Shown here piece by piece: positions 34,801 through 43,851 of a stretch of 64,000 bases of DNA (position 1 is the first letter of the stretch; every line of letters begins with the position of its first letter). Where the stretch lies: NCBI GenBank assembly GCA_902599805.1, contig CACKGP010000002.1, forward strand, positions 79,570 to 143,569, in the 5' to 3' direction. A program made the translations under genes and the position numbers. Below the pieces are notes generated by a model. It was not told where the DNA came from and ran no database searches. It saw only the letters and a list, made by a program, of their open reading frames with translations. Origin of the DNA: an uncultured Pelagibacteraceae bacterium. GTDB taxonomy: Bacteria; Pseudomonadota; Alphaproteobacteria; Pelagibacterales; Pelagibacteraceae.

Positions 34801-35103
34801 ATGAGTGATTTAAAAGAAAAAATTATTAAAGAGATTAAGAAAGTTTATGATCCAGAAATACCCGTTAATATTTATGAACTTGGCTTAATTTACAAAATTG
34901 ATATTGATGAAAAGAATAATGTAAATGTTGATATGACACTTACATCACCAAACTGTCCCGTAGCAGAAAGTTTGCCAAAACAAGTAGAAGAATGTATATT
35001 AAAAGTTAAAGGCGTTTCTAAAGTTAAACTTGATTTAGTATGGGATCCACCTTGGGACAAGTCTAAGATGTCAGAAGCTGCCAAACTAGAATTAAATTTA
35101 TGA
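34801..35103 (+). CDS. sufT: SufT/DUF59 Fe-S maturation protein
   Basis: A 100-aa DUF59 (MIP18-like) protein. It shows VYDPEIPVNIYELGLIY with the conserved DPE, MTLTSPNCPVAESLP with the conserved cysteine, and the end LVWDPPWDKSKMSEAAKLEL. SufT proteins help mature Fe-S targets and are often encoded in suf operons. It follows sufU by 4 bp and overlaps sufA by 4 bp (ATGA). Confidence 0.93.
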   Translation: MSDLKEKIIKEIKKVYDPEIPVNIYELGLIYKIDIDEKNNVNVDMTLTSPNCPVAESLPKQVEECILKVKGVSKVKLDLVWDPPWDKSKMSEAAKLELNL

Positions 35104-35435
35104 GCGAACAAGTAATTAAATTAAGTGATAACGCTGCAAATAGAATTAAAGAAATAATGTCCAAGGCAGAAAACACTGCTATCGGTGTGAGGGTGGGCGT
35201 TAAATCGGGAGGTTGCGCAGGCATGTCTTATGTAATGGAATACGCCAAAGAAGCAAAAAAAAACGAGGAAGTAATTGAAGACAAAGGCGTTAAGGTTTTT
35301 ATCGATTCTAATGCAATTATGTATCTTTTAGGAACCGAAATGGACTATAAAACTGATAAATTTTCCTCACAATTTGTGTTTAAAAACCCTAACGAGACCG
35401 AACGTTGTGGTTGCGGAGAGTCATTTAAGGTATAA
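35100..35435 (+). CDS. sufA: A-type Fe-S carrier SufA
   Basis: A 111-aa A-type carrier that moves clusters from the scaffold to targets. The three conserved cysteines are in SGGCAGMSYVMEY and ERCGCGESF at the C-terminus. It also has FIDSNAIMYLLGTEMDY. The start overlaps sufT in ATGA. The same family includes ErpA and IscA; operon position favours the name sufA. Confidence 0.93.
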   Translation: MSEQVIKLSDNAANRIKEIMSKAENTAIGVRVGVKSGGCAGMSYVMEYAKEAKKNEEVIEDKGVKVFIDSNAIMYLLGTEMDYKTDKFSSQFVFKNPNETERCGCGESFKV

Positions 35436-35441
35436 TGAATC

Positions 35442-35630
35442 ATGAGAGATACTAAGCATTTAGAGAGCTTTGCAAGGGAACGAGTTGTAAAAGAGAAAGA
35501 AAAATCTCTTTTTAAAAATAAGATAAAAGCTGTCAATAAAGGTGCGAATGGTACTTTTGAGTACACAATTAAAGAAGGTGTGAACAAAGGTAAATTAGCT
35601 GACAGCAGAATCTTAAAAAATAAAAGCTAA
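35442..35630 (+). CDS. 62-aa basic protein, unknown function, end of suf operon
   Basis: A lysine-rich 62-aa protein: a charged helix (residues ~5-30, SFARERVVKEKEKSLFK), then a region with GANGTFEYTIKEGVNKGK. I recognise no domain. It starts 6 bp after sufA on the same strand and ends 1 bp before the stop of the convergent exported protein. That position makes it the last gene of the suf transcript. Function is unknown. Confidence 0.55.
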   Translation: MRDTKHLESFARERVVKEKEKSLFKNKIKAVNKGANGTFEYTIKEGVNKGKLADSRILKNKS

Positions 35631-35631
35631 G

Positions 35632-36018
35632 TTAACCCTGGTAAATAGTTCTAGATAATTTTTCTATTTGTTGTTCCGATCCCGGGATAAGTTTGTAGAT
35701 AAACTTATTACATTCACTGTTTTTCTCTTTATTAAAAGGTTTACCGTAAACTTTATCTACGTAAACGTTCATTCCTTTATTTATTTCATCATTTTTAATA
35801 CCTTCTTTGTTAAGGTATTCTCGAATTACTTTAGATGCGGCTAGAGCTATCTCAATATCTTTAACTTCAACAGTATCTGCTGGTAATACAGCTGTAGCAG
35901 TATAATGACCAAGACACTCGATTGTATTTTCTTTTTGCGCTTCAGTTATATGACCAGTTGCGAAAGATGAGATTGTTATAAAGCTCACTAAGAGCATTGA
36001 TAGAAAAATTTTGTTCAT
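35632..36018 (-). CDS. small exported protein downstream of glnA, unknown function
   Basis: A 128-aa protein with a signal peptide (MNKIFLSMLLVSFITISSFA, likely cut near residue 20). The mature part is helical and has two cysteines (in ENTIECLGHY and NSECNKFIY) that could form a periplasmic disulfide. No family is recognised. It starts 2 bp after glnA on the same strand, so it is probably on the glnA transcript. A link to nitrogen status is suggested only by that position. Confidence 0.65.
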   Translation of the reverse strand: MNKIFLSMLLVSFITISSFATGHITEAQKENTIECLGHYTATAVLPADTVEVKDIEIALAASKVIREYLNKEGIKNDEINKGMNVYVDKVYGKPFNKEKNSECNKFIYKLIPGSEQQIEKLSRTIYQG

Positions 36019-36020
36019 TT

Positions 36021-37427
36021 CTAACAGCTATAATACATTTGAAACTCCATTGGATGTGGAGTGTGCTCAAAATTATAAATCTCTTCATACTTAAGAGCTA
36101 TATATGCATCTATTTGATCATCAGTGAAAACATTACCTTGAGTTAAAAATTTTCTATCTTTGTCTAAACTTTCCATAGCTTCTCTTAAAGAACCGCAAAC
36201 TGTTGGAATTTTCTTAACTTCAGACTCACTCAGCGCGTACAAATCTTTATCTAAAGATTTACCCGGATCGATTTTATTTTTAATTCCATCAAGACCAGCC
36301 ATCAATAATGCAGAAAATGTTAAGTAAGGATTTCCAGCTGCATCAGGGAAACGAACTTCACATCTTGCAGCTTTTTTACTTTGTGTAATTGGAATTCTAC
36401 ACGACGCAGATCTGTTTCTTGCTGAGTATGCCAATAATACTGGCGCTTCAAAACCTGGTATTAATCTTTTATAACTATTTGTTGTTGCGTTAGCGAAAGC
36501 ATTAATTGCTCTAGCGTGTTTTAATATTCCTCCGATGTAGTGTAATGCTGTATCAGATAAACCAGCATATTTATCTCCAGAAAATACTGCGGTACTTCCC
36601 TTCCAAATTGACTGGTGACAGTGCATTCCAGAACCATTATCACCTTTAACTGGTTTAGGCATAAAAGTTGCTGTCTTACCGAAAGAGTGTGTAACCATGT
36701 GTACAGCATACTTATAAAGCTGAAGATTATCTGCTTGATCAACTAATGTTCCAAAATACATTCCAAGCTCATGTTGGCTTGGAGCAACTTCATGGTGATG
36801 TTTTTCAACTTTAATTCCCATATCCTTCATTGCTTTTAAATATTCACTTCTCATATCCTGGGCACTATCAACAGGTGGAACTGGGAAATAACCGCCTTTT
36901 ATACCTGGTCTGTGACCCATATTTCCATTTTCATATTTTTTTCCAGTGTTATATGGACCTTCAGAGCTATCAATTTGAAATCCCGTATGATTCATATCAT
37001 TTGAATATCTAACATCATCAAAAACAAAAAATTCTGGCTCTGGACCGAAGTAAGCTTTATCTCCCACACCGGTTTTCTTCAAATATTCTTCTGCTTTTTT
37101 TGCTGTTCCTCTTGGATCCCTTTCGTAAGGATCTTTTTTAATCGCATCAAGAATGTCACAAAATATATTAAGCGTATTATGCGATGTAAATGGATCTACT
37201 ACTGTTCTTGATAAATCTGGTTTTAAAATCATGTCTGACTCATTAATCGCTTTCCATCCAGCAATAGACGAACCATCAAAGAAAACTCCCTCGTTTAACA
37301 TGTCTTCATCAACTACTGTTGCATCCATAGTTACATGTTGAAGTTTTCCTCTTGGGTCTGTGAACCTTAAGTCTACGTATTCGATCTCTTTGTCTTTTAT
37401 AATCTTTTTAACTGAACTAGCACTCAT
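36021..37427 (-). CDS. glnA: glutamine synthetase type I
   Basis: A 468-aa GS-I enzyme making glutamine from glutamate, ammonia and ATP. It shows [25 protein letters not shown], the metal loop [43 protein letters not shown], and the adenylylation tyrosine in [15 protein letters not shown] near residue 398. The length is normal for the dodecameric enzyme. AAAGGGAA gives a ribosome site upstream. With amtB in the same window it covers ammonium uptake and assimilation. No glnB is adjacent. Confidence 0.97.
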   Translation of the reverse strand: MSASSVKKIIKDKEIEYVDLRFTDPRGKLQHVTMDATVVDEDMLNEGVFFDGSSIAGWKAINESDMILKPDLSRTVVDPFTSHNTLNIFCDILDAIKKDPYERDPRGTAKKAEEYLKKTGVGDKAYFGPEPEFFVFDDVRYSNDMNHTGFQIDSSEGPYNTGKKYENGNMGHRPGIKGGYFPVPPVDSAQDMRSEYLKAMKDMGIKVEKHHHEVAPSQHELGMYFGTLVDQADNLQLYKYAVHMVTHSFGKTATFMPKPVKGDNGSGMHCHQSIWKGSTAVFSGDKYAGLSDTALHYIGGILKHARAINAFANATTNSYKRLIPGFEAPVLLAYSARNRSASCRIPITQSKKAARCEVRFPDAAGNPYLTFSALLMAGLDGIKNKIDPGKSLDKDLYALSESEVKKIPTVCGSLREAMESLDKDRKFLTQGNVFTDDQIDAYIALKYEEIYNFEHTPHPMEFQMYYSC

Positions 37428-37544
37428 AAATTCCCTTTAAATTATTTGAAAAAACGTTTTACATTACCAAACTTTTACATTTCAAGTATGCTAAAAATAT
37501 ATATGGCTGCTATGCATTTTTTACATTATACAATTCCTAATTGA

Positions 37545-38387
37545 ATGAATTTGATTAAAAATACACCACAAATTTGGATTAAAAAATTTCCGTGGAAAAA
37601 AAAATCTAGTAACAAATATTCGAGGGGGAGAGTACTTATTCTTGGCGGTCAAAAGCACATGATCGGCGCTACTATTCTTGCTGCAGAGGCCTGTTTAAGA
37701 GTTGGTGCTGGATCAGTTAAAATTATTTGCACGAAAGAAACTATTAAAATTCTATCTTTGAAGTTTCCATCTGTTCTTAAAGTAGAAATTAATAATATAT
37801 CTTATTTAAAGAGTTTTCTTAAAAAAGAGAGAAAAACAACATCGGTTGCATTAGTTGGTCCAGGCGCAGGAAGTAACTCTAAAACAATGAAATTTACTGA
37901 AGAAATTTTAAAACAAATAAAATATGTAATTTTAGATGCAGATGCTTTAAATTCATTTCAACATAAAACAAAAAAACTTTTAAAGTATCTTGATAAATTT
38001 AAGCTTATTACTCCTCACAAAAAAGAATTTCATAGACTTTTCCCATCAATAAAAAAGAGTTTAGAAGATAAGGAAAAGGTTTTAAAATTTATAAAATTAT
38101 GCAAATCAAATATATTATTAAAAGGAAATACAACTTTTATAGGATCAAACAAAAAGATTATTAAAAATACTCACTCCTCTAGTGAACTAGCTGTAATTGG
38201 TTCTGGAGATGTCTTAGCTGGAATTATAGCAAGTTTAGTTGGAGACAACAAAATGTCAATAATTGAGGCAGCCGCAGCCGCAGCTTGGTTACATGGAGAC
38301 ATTGCTAGAAAATATGGTAAAGGTTTAATCTCAGAGGATTTAATTAGAGGAATTCAATCAGGTTTAGAGAGGCTAGCAAAAAAATGA
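37545..38387 (+). CDS. nnrD: ADP/ATP-dependent NAD(P)H-hydrate dehydratase
   Basis: A 280-aa protein with only the YjeF C-terminal (NnrD) domain; the N-terminal epimerase domain of the E. coli fusion is missing. It repairs hydrated NAD(P)H. Ribokinase-like features are GRVLILGGQKHMIGA near residue 28, ALVGPGAGSN, LDADALNSF, LITPHKKEF, and ELAVIGSGDVLAGIIASLVG near residue 220 with the catalytic aspartate. Overlaps the EamA gene by 4 bp (ATGA). Divergent from glnA across 117 bp. Confidence 0.92.
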   Translation: MNLIKNTPQIWIKKFPWKKKSSNKYSRGRVLILGGQKHMIGATILAAEACLRVGAGSVKIICTKETIKILSLKFPSVLKVEINNISYLKSFLKKERKTTSVALVGPGAGSNSKTMKFTEEILKQIKYVILDADALNSFQHKTKKLLKYLDKFKLITPHKKEFHRLFPSIKKSLEDKEKVLKFIKLCKSNILLKGNTTFIGSNKKIIKNTHSSSELAVIGSGDVLAGIIASLVGDNKMSIIEAAAAAAWLHGDIARKYGKGLISEDLIRGIQSGLERLAKK

Positions 38388-39277
38388 GAGAACCAAAAAC
38401 TATTGATGTTTTATTGTTGATTTTGCTAGGTGCAATTTGGGGCTCGGCTTTTTTTAACATCAAAATTGCTACATACACTTACGATCCAATTACTTTAGTT
38501 TTTGTTAGAGTATTTTTTGCTCTTCTTGCTTTGGTAATTTATTGTAATTACAAAAAAATTAAAATTCTGGCTTTTTCAAAAGATTGGAAAATGTATGCAT
38601 TAGTTGGACTTACTAATATAACAATACCTTTTATATTAATCGCATATGGCACAAACGTTGTTGATAGCTATTTGTCAGCAATACTAATGAGCACCACCCC
38701 TCTAAGCGGGACTTTATTAGCTCACTTTTTTACAAGAAATGAAAAATTAAATGTTTTAAAATCTGTCGGTGTTTCAATTGGTTTTTTAGGTATAGTTTTT
38801 TTATTTTTTGATAAATTAGTTATATCAGAGAGCAATATTTTTTATGTCATGGTAATTCTTTGTGGTTCAACATTTTATGTGGTAGGTGGAATTTTAACAT
38901 TAAAATATTTGAAGAATAATGGAAACGAGAATGTATCAACATCAACAATTTTGTGGTCATTAATCTTTTTAGCACCCTTCTGTATATATCAAGAACCATG
39001 GAAAAATTTAAGTCCATCTATAGAATCTACGATTGCATTAATTTATCTTGGTGTCTTTGCTACTGGGGTTGCATGGCTTTTAAGATTTCACATTTTAACT
39101 AAAGCAGGAATGGTTTTTCAAACTCAAGTTGCTTATCTAATACCTATTTTTGGAATAATATTTGGGTATCTAGTTATGGATGAACAAATCACTTGGAAAG
39201 TATTGGTATCTCTAATAATTATAATTTCAGGAATTTTTATGGTAAAAAAAGCCAATAAAGGAATTCAAAATAAATAA
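38384..39277 (+). CDS. EamA-family (DMT) transporter
   Basis: A 297-aa inner-membrane protein with ten hydrophobic helices in two EamA repeats. The first starts LLGAIWGSAFFNIKIA and the second follows IFYVMVILCGSTFYVVGG. The final helix ends with basic KKANKGIQNK. Drug/metabolite exporters of this family move amino acids, nucleosides or other small molecules; the substrate cannot be read from the sequence. Coupled to nnrD by ATGA and to the next gene by TAATG. Confidence 0.88.
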   Translation: MREPKTIDVLLLILLGAIWGSAFFNIKIATYTYDPITLVFVRVFFALLALVIYCNYKKIKILAFSKDWKMYALVGLTNITIPFILIAYGTNVVDSYLSAILMSTTPLSGTLLAHFFTRNEKLNVLKSVGVSIGFLGIVFLFFDKLVISESNIFYVMVILCGSTFYVVGGILTLKYLKNNGNENVSTSTILWSLIFLAPFCIYQEPWKNLSPSIESTIALIYLGVFATGVAWLLRFHILTKAGMVFQTQVAYLIPIFGIIFGYLVMDEQITWKVLVSLIIIISGIFMVKKANKGIQNK

Positions 39278-40341
39278 TGCCAGCAGAAAATATATCTCTT
39301 AGTCTTTTATCTATTATCTCTCTAATTAGTTTTTTTGTGTTTCTTTTAATAAGTAAATACTCAAATAAAATTGGGAACGGGATATTAATCGATCAAGATT
39401 TCAATAAGCCTCAAGCCTTTCATTCACTATCAACTCCTAGAAGCGGTGGTCTAGCAGCATCATTATCTTTTCTAATATTTTTTATTTTTTACTATTTATT
39501 ATTTAATAAGGTTAATTTTGAATATGTGATCTTAACTTTTGCAATGTTTTCTATGGGTTTTATTGAGGATATAAAATTAAATTTTAAACCTATTTATAGA
39601 CTCATTTTGATGATTATAATTTTATTAATTTTTACAATTTATTTTTCAATTAATATCACTTCTATTGATTTAAATTTTTTAAACTCATGGCTCAAAAACG
39701 AGATTTTTTCTATTATTTTTGTATTACTATGTTTTCTTTTTATTGTTAACGGATCAAATCTCATTGATGGTTTTAATGGTCTATTGGCAATACACATAAT
39801 TATAATTAATATAATACTTTTGTTCGTAAATTTAGAGAATAATCATGAAAATTTGGCAATCATGATAGCTAGCCAAATAGTAATTTTGATATCATTTTTA
39901 CTTTTTAATTTTCCAAAAGCGAAAATTTTTTTGGGAGACTCAGGCTCATATTTATTTGGTTCATTAGTTGCTTTGAATATCGTTGAAACAAATAATTTAA
40001 ACCCTGAGATTTCCTCTTTTTTCTTTTCCATACTTCTTTTTTATTTATTTTTTGAAGTTTTTTTCTCTTTTTTTAGAAAGTTATTATTAAGAAAATCTCC
40101 AATTAAACCTGATAGACATCATCTTCACATGTTATCTTATTTGTATTTGGAGCATTCACAAAAATTTAAAGACTGTAATTCTTTAAACTCTATATTAATT
40201 AATTTGGTATACTTAAGTTTGATTGTTCCAGCGCTTTTTTTTAAGGATAATGGGGCAATTTGCAGGTATTGGTTCTTTTCTCTAATTTCAATTTATATAG
40301 TATTTTACTACCTACTTTATAGTTTCGAAAAAAAGCAATAG
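39277..40341 (+). CDS. WecA/MraY-family glycosyl-1-phosphate transferase
   Basis: A 354-aa polytopic enzyme that transfers a sugar-1-phosphate to undecaprenyl phosphate, starting an envelope glycan. Signatures are HSLSTPRSGGLAASL, FSMGFIEDIKLNFKP (acidic loop), NGSNLIDGFNGLLA, FLGDSGSYLFGS, and the substrate-recognition end KPDRHHLHML near residue 282. The PDRHHLH sequence fits the WecA/WbpL group rather than MraY. The sugar is unknown. It lies 28 bp before tRNA-Leu on the same strand. Confidence 0.87.
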   Translation: MPAENISLSLLSIISLISFFVFLLISKYSNKIGNGILIDQDFNKPQAFHSLSTPRSGGLAASLSFLIFFIFYYLLFNKVNFEYVILTFAMFSMGFIEDIKLNFKPIYRLILMIIILLIFTIYFSINITSIDLNFLNSWLKNEIFSIIFVLLCFLFIVNGSNLIDGFNGLLAIHIIIINIILLFVNLENNHENLAIMIASQIVILISFLLFNFPKAKIFLGDSGSYLFGSLVALNIVETNNLNPEISSFFFSILLFYLFFEVFFSFFRKLLLRKSPIKPDRHHLHMLSYLYLEHSQKFKDCNSLNSILINLVYLSLIVPALFFKDNGAICRYWFFSLISIYIVFYYLLYSFEKKQ

Positions 40342-40369
40342 TTGTTATAAGTTCCTTTAAAATAATTAA

Positions 40370-40454
40370 GGGCAAGTGGCGGAATTGGTATACGCGCTAG
40401 TCTTAGGAACTAGTGCCGCAAGGCTTAAGAGTTCGAGTCTCTTCTTGCCCACCA
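40370..40454 (+). tRNA. tRNA-Leu (anticodon TAG)
   Basis: 85 nt including an encoded CCA. Acceptor arm GGGCAAG (40370-40376) pairs with CTTGCCC (40444-40450). The anticodon stem CTAGT/ACTAG encloses the loop CTTAGGA with anticodon TAG. A long variable arm (TGCCGCAAGGCTT) and the T-loop GTTCGAGTC confirm a type II leucine tRNA. The trigger factor start codon is only 5 bp after the CCA. Confidence 0.97.
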
Positions 40455-40459
40455 AAATT

Positions 40460-41825
40460 ATGAAAGTAAAAATAAACTCTAAAAAAAATTTAAAAGTAAA
40501 CTTGTCTATTTTAGTTGATAAAAAAACTATTCAAAAAAAAATGGATGATAAACTTATTGAACTTAAAGACAAAGTTCAGCTTAAAGGTTTCAGGCCAGGC
40601 AAAGTACCACCTCAAGTTATTAAAAATCAATTTGGGAAAGCAATCTATGGAGAAGTTATCGATGGGTTGTTAAAAGAAACCTCAACAAAAGCTTTAGAAG
40701 AAAATAAATTAAAGGTTGCGGGTCAACCAAAAATAGATTTGAAAACTTTTGGTGAAGGTAAAGATTTAGATTACACAATGGAAGTTGATATCTTGCCTGA
40801 TATTAAATTAAAATCACTAGATAAAATAAAAGCAACCTCTTATGAGATCGAAGTAGAGAAGGAGCTTGTAGAAAAAAGGTTAAAGGAAATTGCAAAAAAC
40901 CAACAAAATTTTTCTGATAAAAACACCAATGAAGCTTCAGAAAAAAATGATCTAATCATATTTGATTATGTAGCAAAGGTTGACGGAAAAGATTTCGAAG
41001 GTAACACAGGTAAAAATATTCAATTAGTCTTAGGAAAGGATTTATTTATAAAAGGATTTGATCAACAACTTATTGGCACAAAAATAAACCAAAGCAAATT
41101 AGTTTCAGTCAAATTACCAGAAAACTATCCAAAAAAAAGATTTAATTAATAAAAAGGCTAATTTTAATTGTAAAATTTTAAATATAAAAAAACCTGCAGA
41201 AACAAAAATTGATGATGAGTTTGGAAAAAAACTTGGAGCTAAAGATTTAAACGATTTAAAAGAATTAATAAGGAAACAAATTAAGAGTCAATACCAGAAT
41301 ACTTTAGAGACCATAACCAAAAGAAAAATACTTGAACAACTAGATAAGGATCACGATATCGACTTGCCACAAAACTTAGTTGAACAAGAAGTTAAGTTAC
41401 TTACTCAAAATATTAAAAAGGATGATTTAGAAAAAAATAAAAAAGAAAATCTAAAACTCGCAAAATCAAGAATTAAAACTGGATTAATTTTAAACGAGAT
41501 TGGTATAAAAAATAATTTAAAAGTTAATGAAAGTGAAATTCAAGGTGAAATTCAAAAACAACTAAGAAGTATGCCTGGGCAAGAAAAAATGGTTCTCGAT
41601 TATTACAAGAATAACCAAAGTGCTGTTGCCTCTCTTAGAGGTGCATTGTATGAGGAAAAAGTTGTTGAATTAATTAAAAATAAAATAAAACTAGAAAAAA
41701 AAAATATTAATACGAAAGAAGCTGAAGGTATCTTAAAAAATATCAGTGAAAATACAAAATCACTTAAGTCCAGTGAGATAAAAAAAGATCTAAAAAAACA
41801 AAAAACACCTAAGAAAAAAAAATAA
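40460..41825 (+). CDS. tig: trigger factor, split by a frameshift at an A8 run as written
   Basis: Trigger factor is the ribosome-bound peptidyl-prolyl isomerase and chaperone. From ATG at 40460 (MKVKINSKKNLKVNL), the ribosome-binding signature is in GFRPGKVPPQVIKNQFG, and the FKBP domain follows to LPENYPKK. The frame then stops at 41147. Reading on one base later from 41139 gives DLINKKANFNCKILN and the whole C-terminal SurA-like arm to 41825, about 455 aa in total. The shift is at 41131-41138, eight A where seven keep frame. It could be a sequencing error, a real mutation or slippage. The start cannot extend into the tRNA. Confidence 0.85.
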
Positions 41826-41890
41826 AATAGCAAAAACTTTATCAAAACGGTATAACATTGATTGCAATGATTCGAAAAATTGAAGATGAA

Positions 41891-42478
41891 ATGAACACAC
41901 TTATACCCATGGTTGTCGAACAGACAAACAAAGGGGAAAGAGCATTTGATATTTATTCCAGACTTTTAAAAGAGAGAATTGTTTTTTTAGTTGGACCTGT
42001 AAATGATAGTGTTGCTTCACTTGTAACTGCTCAGCTTTTATTTTTAGAGTCAGAAAATCCAAAAAAAGAAATAAATTTTTATATTAATAGTCCTGGCGGT
42101 TTAGTAACTTCGGGTCTGGGTATTTATGACACCATGCAATATATTAAATCACCAGTATCTACGCTATGCATTGGACAGGCATCTTCTATGGGTTCTTTTT
42201 TATTAGCTGCCGGGGAAAAAGGGAAAAGATTTTCGCTTCCTCACTCAAGGATTATGGTTCACCAACCATCTGCTGGGTTTCAAGGCCAAGCAACTGATAT
42301 ACAAATACACGCAAAAGAAATTTTGTCTCTCAAAGAAAGGTTAAATAAAATTTACTCAAAACATACAGGTAAGTCCGTCAAAGATATTTCAGCAGCCTTG
42401 GAAAGAGACAAGTTTATGACAGCAGAGGAGGCAAAAGACTTTGGTCTTATTGACTCTGTTGTTGAAAAAAGAAAATAA
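41891..42478 (+). CDS. clpP: ATP-dependent Clp protease proteolytic subunit
   Basis: A 195-aa serine protease that forms a tetradecameric chamber with ClpX. I start at 41891 ([12 protein letters not shown]), because ClpP conservation begins at IPMVVEQT; in-frame starts at 41867 and a TTG at 41858 would add a short charged leader. It has [19 protein letters not shown], the active serine in [14 protein letters not shown] near residue 98, and the histidine in [16 protein letters not shown] near residue 123. It lies 65 bp after tig and 78 bp before clpX. Confidence 0.96.
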   Translation: MNTLIPMVVEQTNKGERAFDIYSRLLKERIVFLVGPVNDSVASLVTAQLLFLESENPKKEINFYINSPGGLVTSGLGIYDTMQYIKSPVSTLCIGQASSMGSFLLAAGEKGKRFSLPHSRIMVHQPSAGFQGQATDIQIHAKEILSLKERLNKIYSKHTGKSVKDISAALERDKFMTAEEAKDFGLIDSVVEKRK

Positions 42479-42556
42479 TACACAATATCTTGAGTTTCGC
42501 ACAACTTACGCTTGCTAAAGATTCATCTTAGTTTAAAATTAACGTATTGATTCGTT

Positions 42557-43810
42557 ATGTCAGAAAAAAATAATAAAAACATTCTTTACTGTTCCTTTTG
42601 TGGAAAAAGTCAGCACGAAGTAAAAAAACTAATTGCCGGCCCAACAGTTTTTATCTGCGATGAGTGTGTTGAACTTTGTATGGACATTATTAAAGAAGAG
42701 ACAAAAAGCTCTTTGTTCAAAGGTGACGAAGGCGTTCCTACTCCAAGAGAAATTTGTAAAGTGTTAGATGATTACGTAATTGGGCAAAATCATGCAAAAG
42801 AGGTTTTGTCAGTTGCGGTGCATAATCATTATAAAAGATTAAATCATGAGTCAAAAAATAATAAAGATTTAGAATTATCAAAATCAAACGTTTTATTAGT
42901 TGGACCAACAGGTTGTGGTAAAACTTTACTTGCTCAAACACTAGCCAGAATTTTAGATGTTCCATTTACAATGGCTGATGCAACTACACTTACAGAGGCT
43001 GGTTATGTAGGAGAAGATGTTGAAAATATAATTTTAAAGTTACTTCAGGCGGCAGACTATAATGTAGAAAAAGCACAAAGAGGTATAGTTTACATAGACG
43101 AAGTAGATAAGATAAGTAGAAAGTCTGAAAATCCCTCAATAACACGTGATGTTTCTGGTGAAGGTGTTCAGCAAGCTCTACTTAAAATTATGGAGGGAAC
43201 TGTTGCAAGTGTTCCGCCACAAGGTGGAAGAAAACACCCGCAGCAAGAGTTTTTACAGGTTGACACCACAAACATATTATTTATTTGTGGTGGTGCATTT
43301 GCTGGACTAGATAAAGTAATTGAAGCAAGAGGCAAGGAAACTTCTATAGGTTTTGGAGCAAAAGTGGTGAGTAGAGATGATAATAAAATTTCTGATTTGA
43401 TTAAAAAACTTGAGCCTGAAGATTTGATTAAATACGGTTTGATACCTGAATTTGTTGGTAGAATGCCCATAGTAACCACACTTGATGATTTAGATGAAAA
43501 ATCATTAATAAAAATTTTAAAAGAACCAAAAAATTCACTTACTAAGCAATACAAAAGACTATTTGAATTTGAAAATGTTCAATTGGAATTTAGAGAAGAA
43601 GCTTTAAGCGAAATAGCAAAAAAAGCTATTAGCAAAAAAACAGGAGCAAGAGGTTTAAGATCTATATTAGAGTCAATATTGTTAAAAACAATGTTCTCTC
43701 TTCCCGACATGGAAAATGTTGGATCAGTGACTATTGATAAGTCTGTAGTCAAGGGCAAAAGCGAACCTATTTTAAGTTACTCCAAAAACAAATCTACATC
43801 CGCGGCATAA
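42557..43810 (+). CDS. clpX: Clp protease ATPase subunit ClpX
   Basis: A 417-aa AAA+ unfoldase that feeds ClpP. The N-terminal C4 zinc finger is in [12 protein letters not shown] and ICDECVELC. The AAA domain has Walker [16 protein letters not shown] near residue 115, the pore loop GYVGEDVEN, Walker [11 protein letters not shown] near residue 180, and IPEFVGRMP with the sensor arginine region. The end has [11 protein letters not shown]. It follows clpP on the same strand and precedes lon by 41 bp. Confidence 0.97.
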   Translation: MSEKNNKNILYCSFCGKSQHEVKKLIAGPTVFICDECVELCMDIIKEETKSSLFKGDEGVPTPREICKVLDDYVIGQNHAKEVLSVAVHNHYKRLNHESKNNKDLELSKSNVLLVGPTGCGKTLLAQTLARILDVPFTMADATTLTEAGYVGEDVENIILKLLQAADYNVEKAQRGIVYIDEVDKISRKSENPSITRDVSGEGVQQALLKIMEGTVASVPPQGGRKHPQQEFLQVDTTNILFICGGAFAGLDKVIEARGKETSIGFGAKVVSRDDNKISDLIKKLEPEDLIKYGLIPEFVGRMPIVTTLDDLDEKSLIKILKEPKNSLTKQYKRLFEFENVQLEFREEALSEIAKKAISKKTGARGLRSILESILLKTMFSLPDMENVGSVTIDKSVVKGKSEPILSYSKNKSTSAA

Positions 43811-43817
43811 TTTTTCC

Positions 43818-43845
43818 TTGCAATAACTATTTTAGTTGCCATATT
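43818..43845 (+). promoter_or_regulatory. possible sigma-70 promoter of lon
   Basis: TTGCAA (43818-43823) and CATATT (43840-43845) are spaced by 16 bases in the clpX-lon gap, 6 bp before the ATG. If used, the mRNA would be nearly leaderless. Weak evidence from sequence alone. Confidence 0.25.
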
Positions 43846-43851
43846 AAGAGT

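Noticed and set aside
37428-37544. Riboswitch (glutamine or glycine type) in the glnA leader
   Set aside because: The leader is AT-rich without the conserved cores of those aptamers or a clear multi-stem fold.
40376-40459. Upstream extension of the tig frame through the tRNA-Leu gene
   Set aside because: The bases form a complete tRNA; the protein family starts at MKVKIN at 40460.
42479-42556. CTTGAG in the clpP-clpX gap as a heat-shock (sigma-32) -35 element
   Set aside because: No CCCCAT-like -10 element follows at a suitable distance.
43168-43554. Antisense frame of 128 codons inside clpX
   Set aside because: Shadow of the strongly conserved clpX reading frame.
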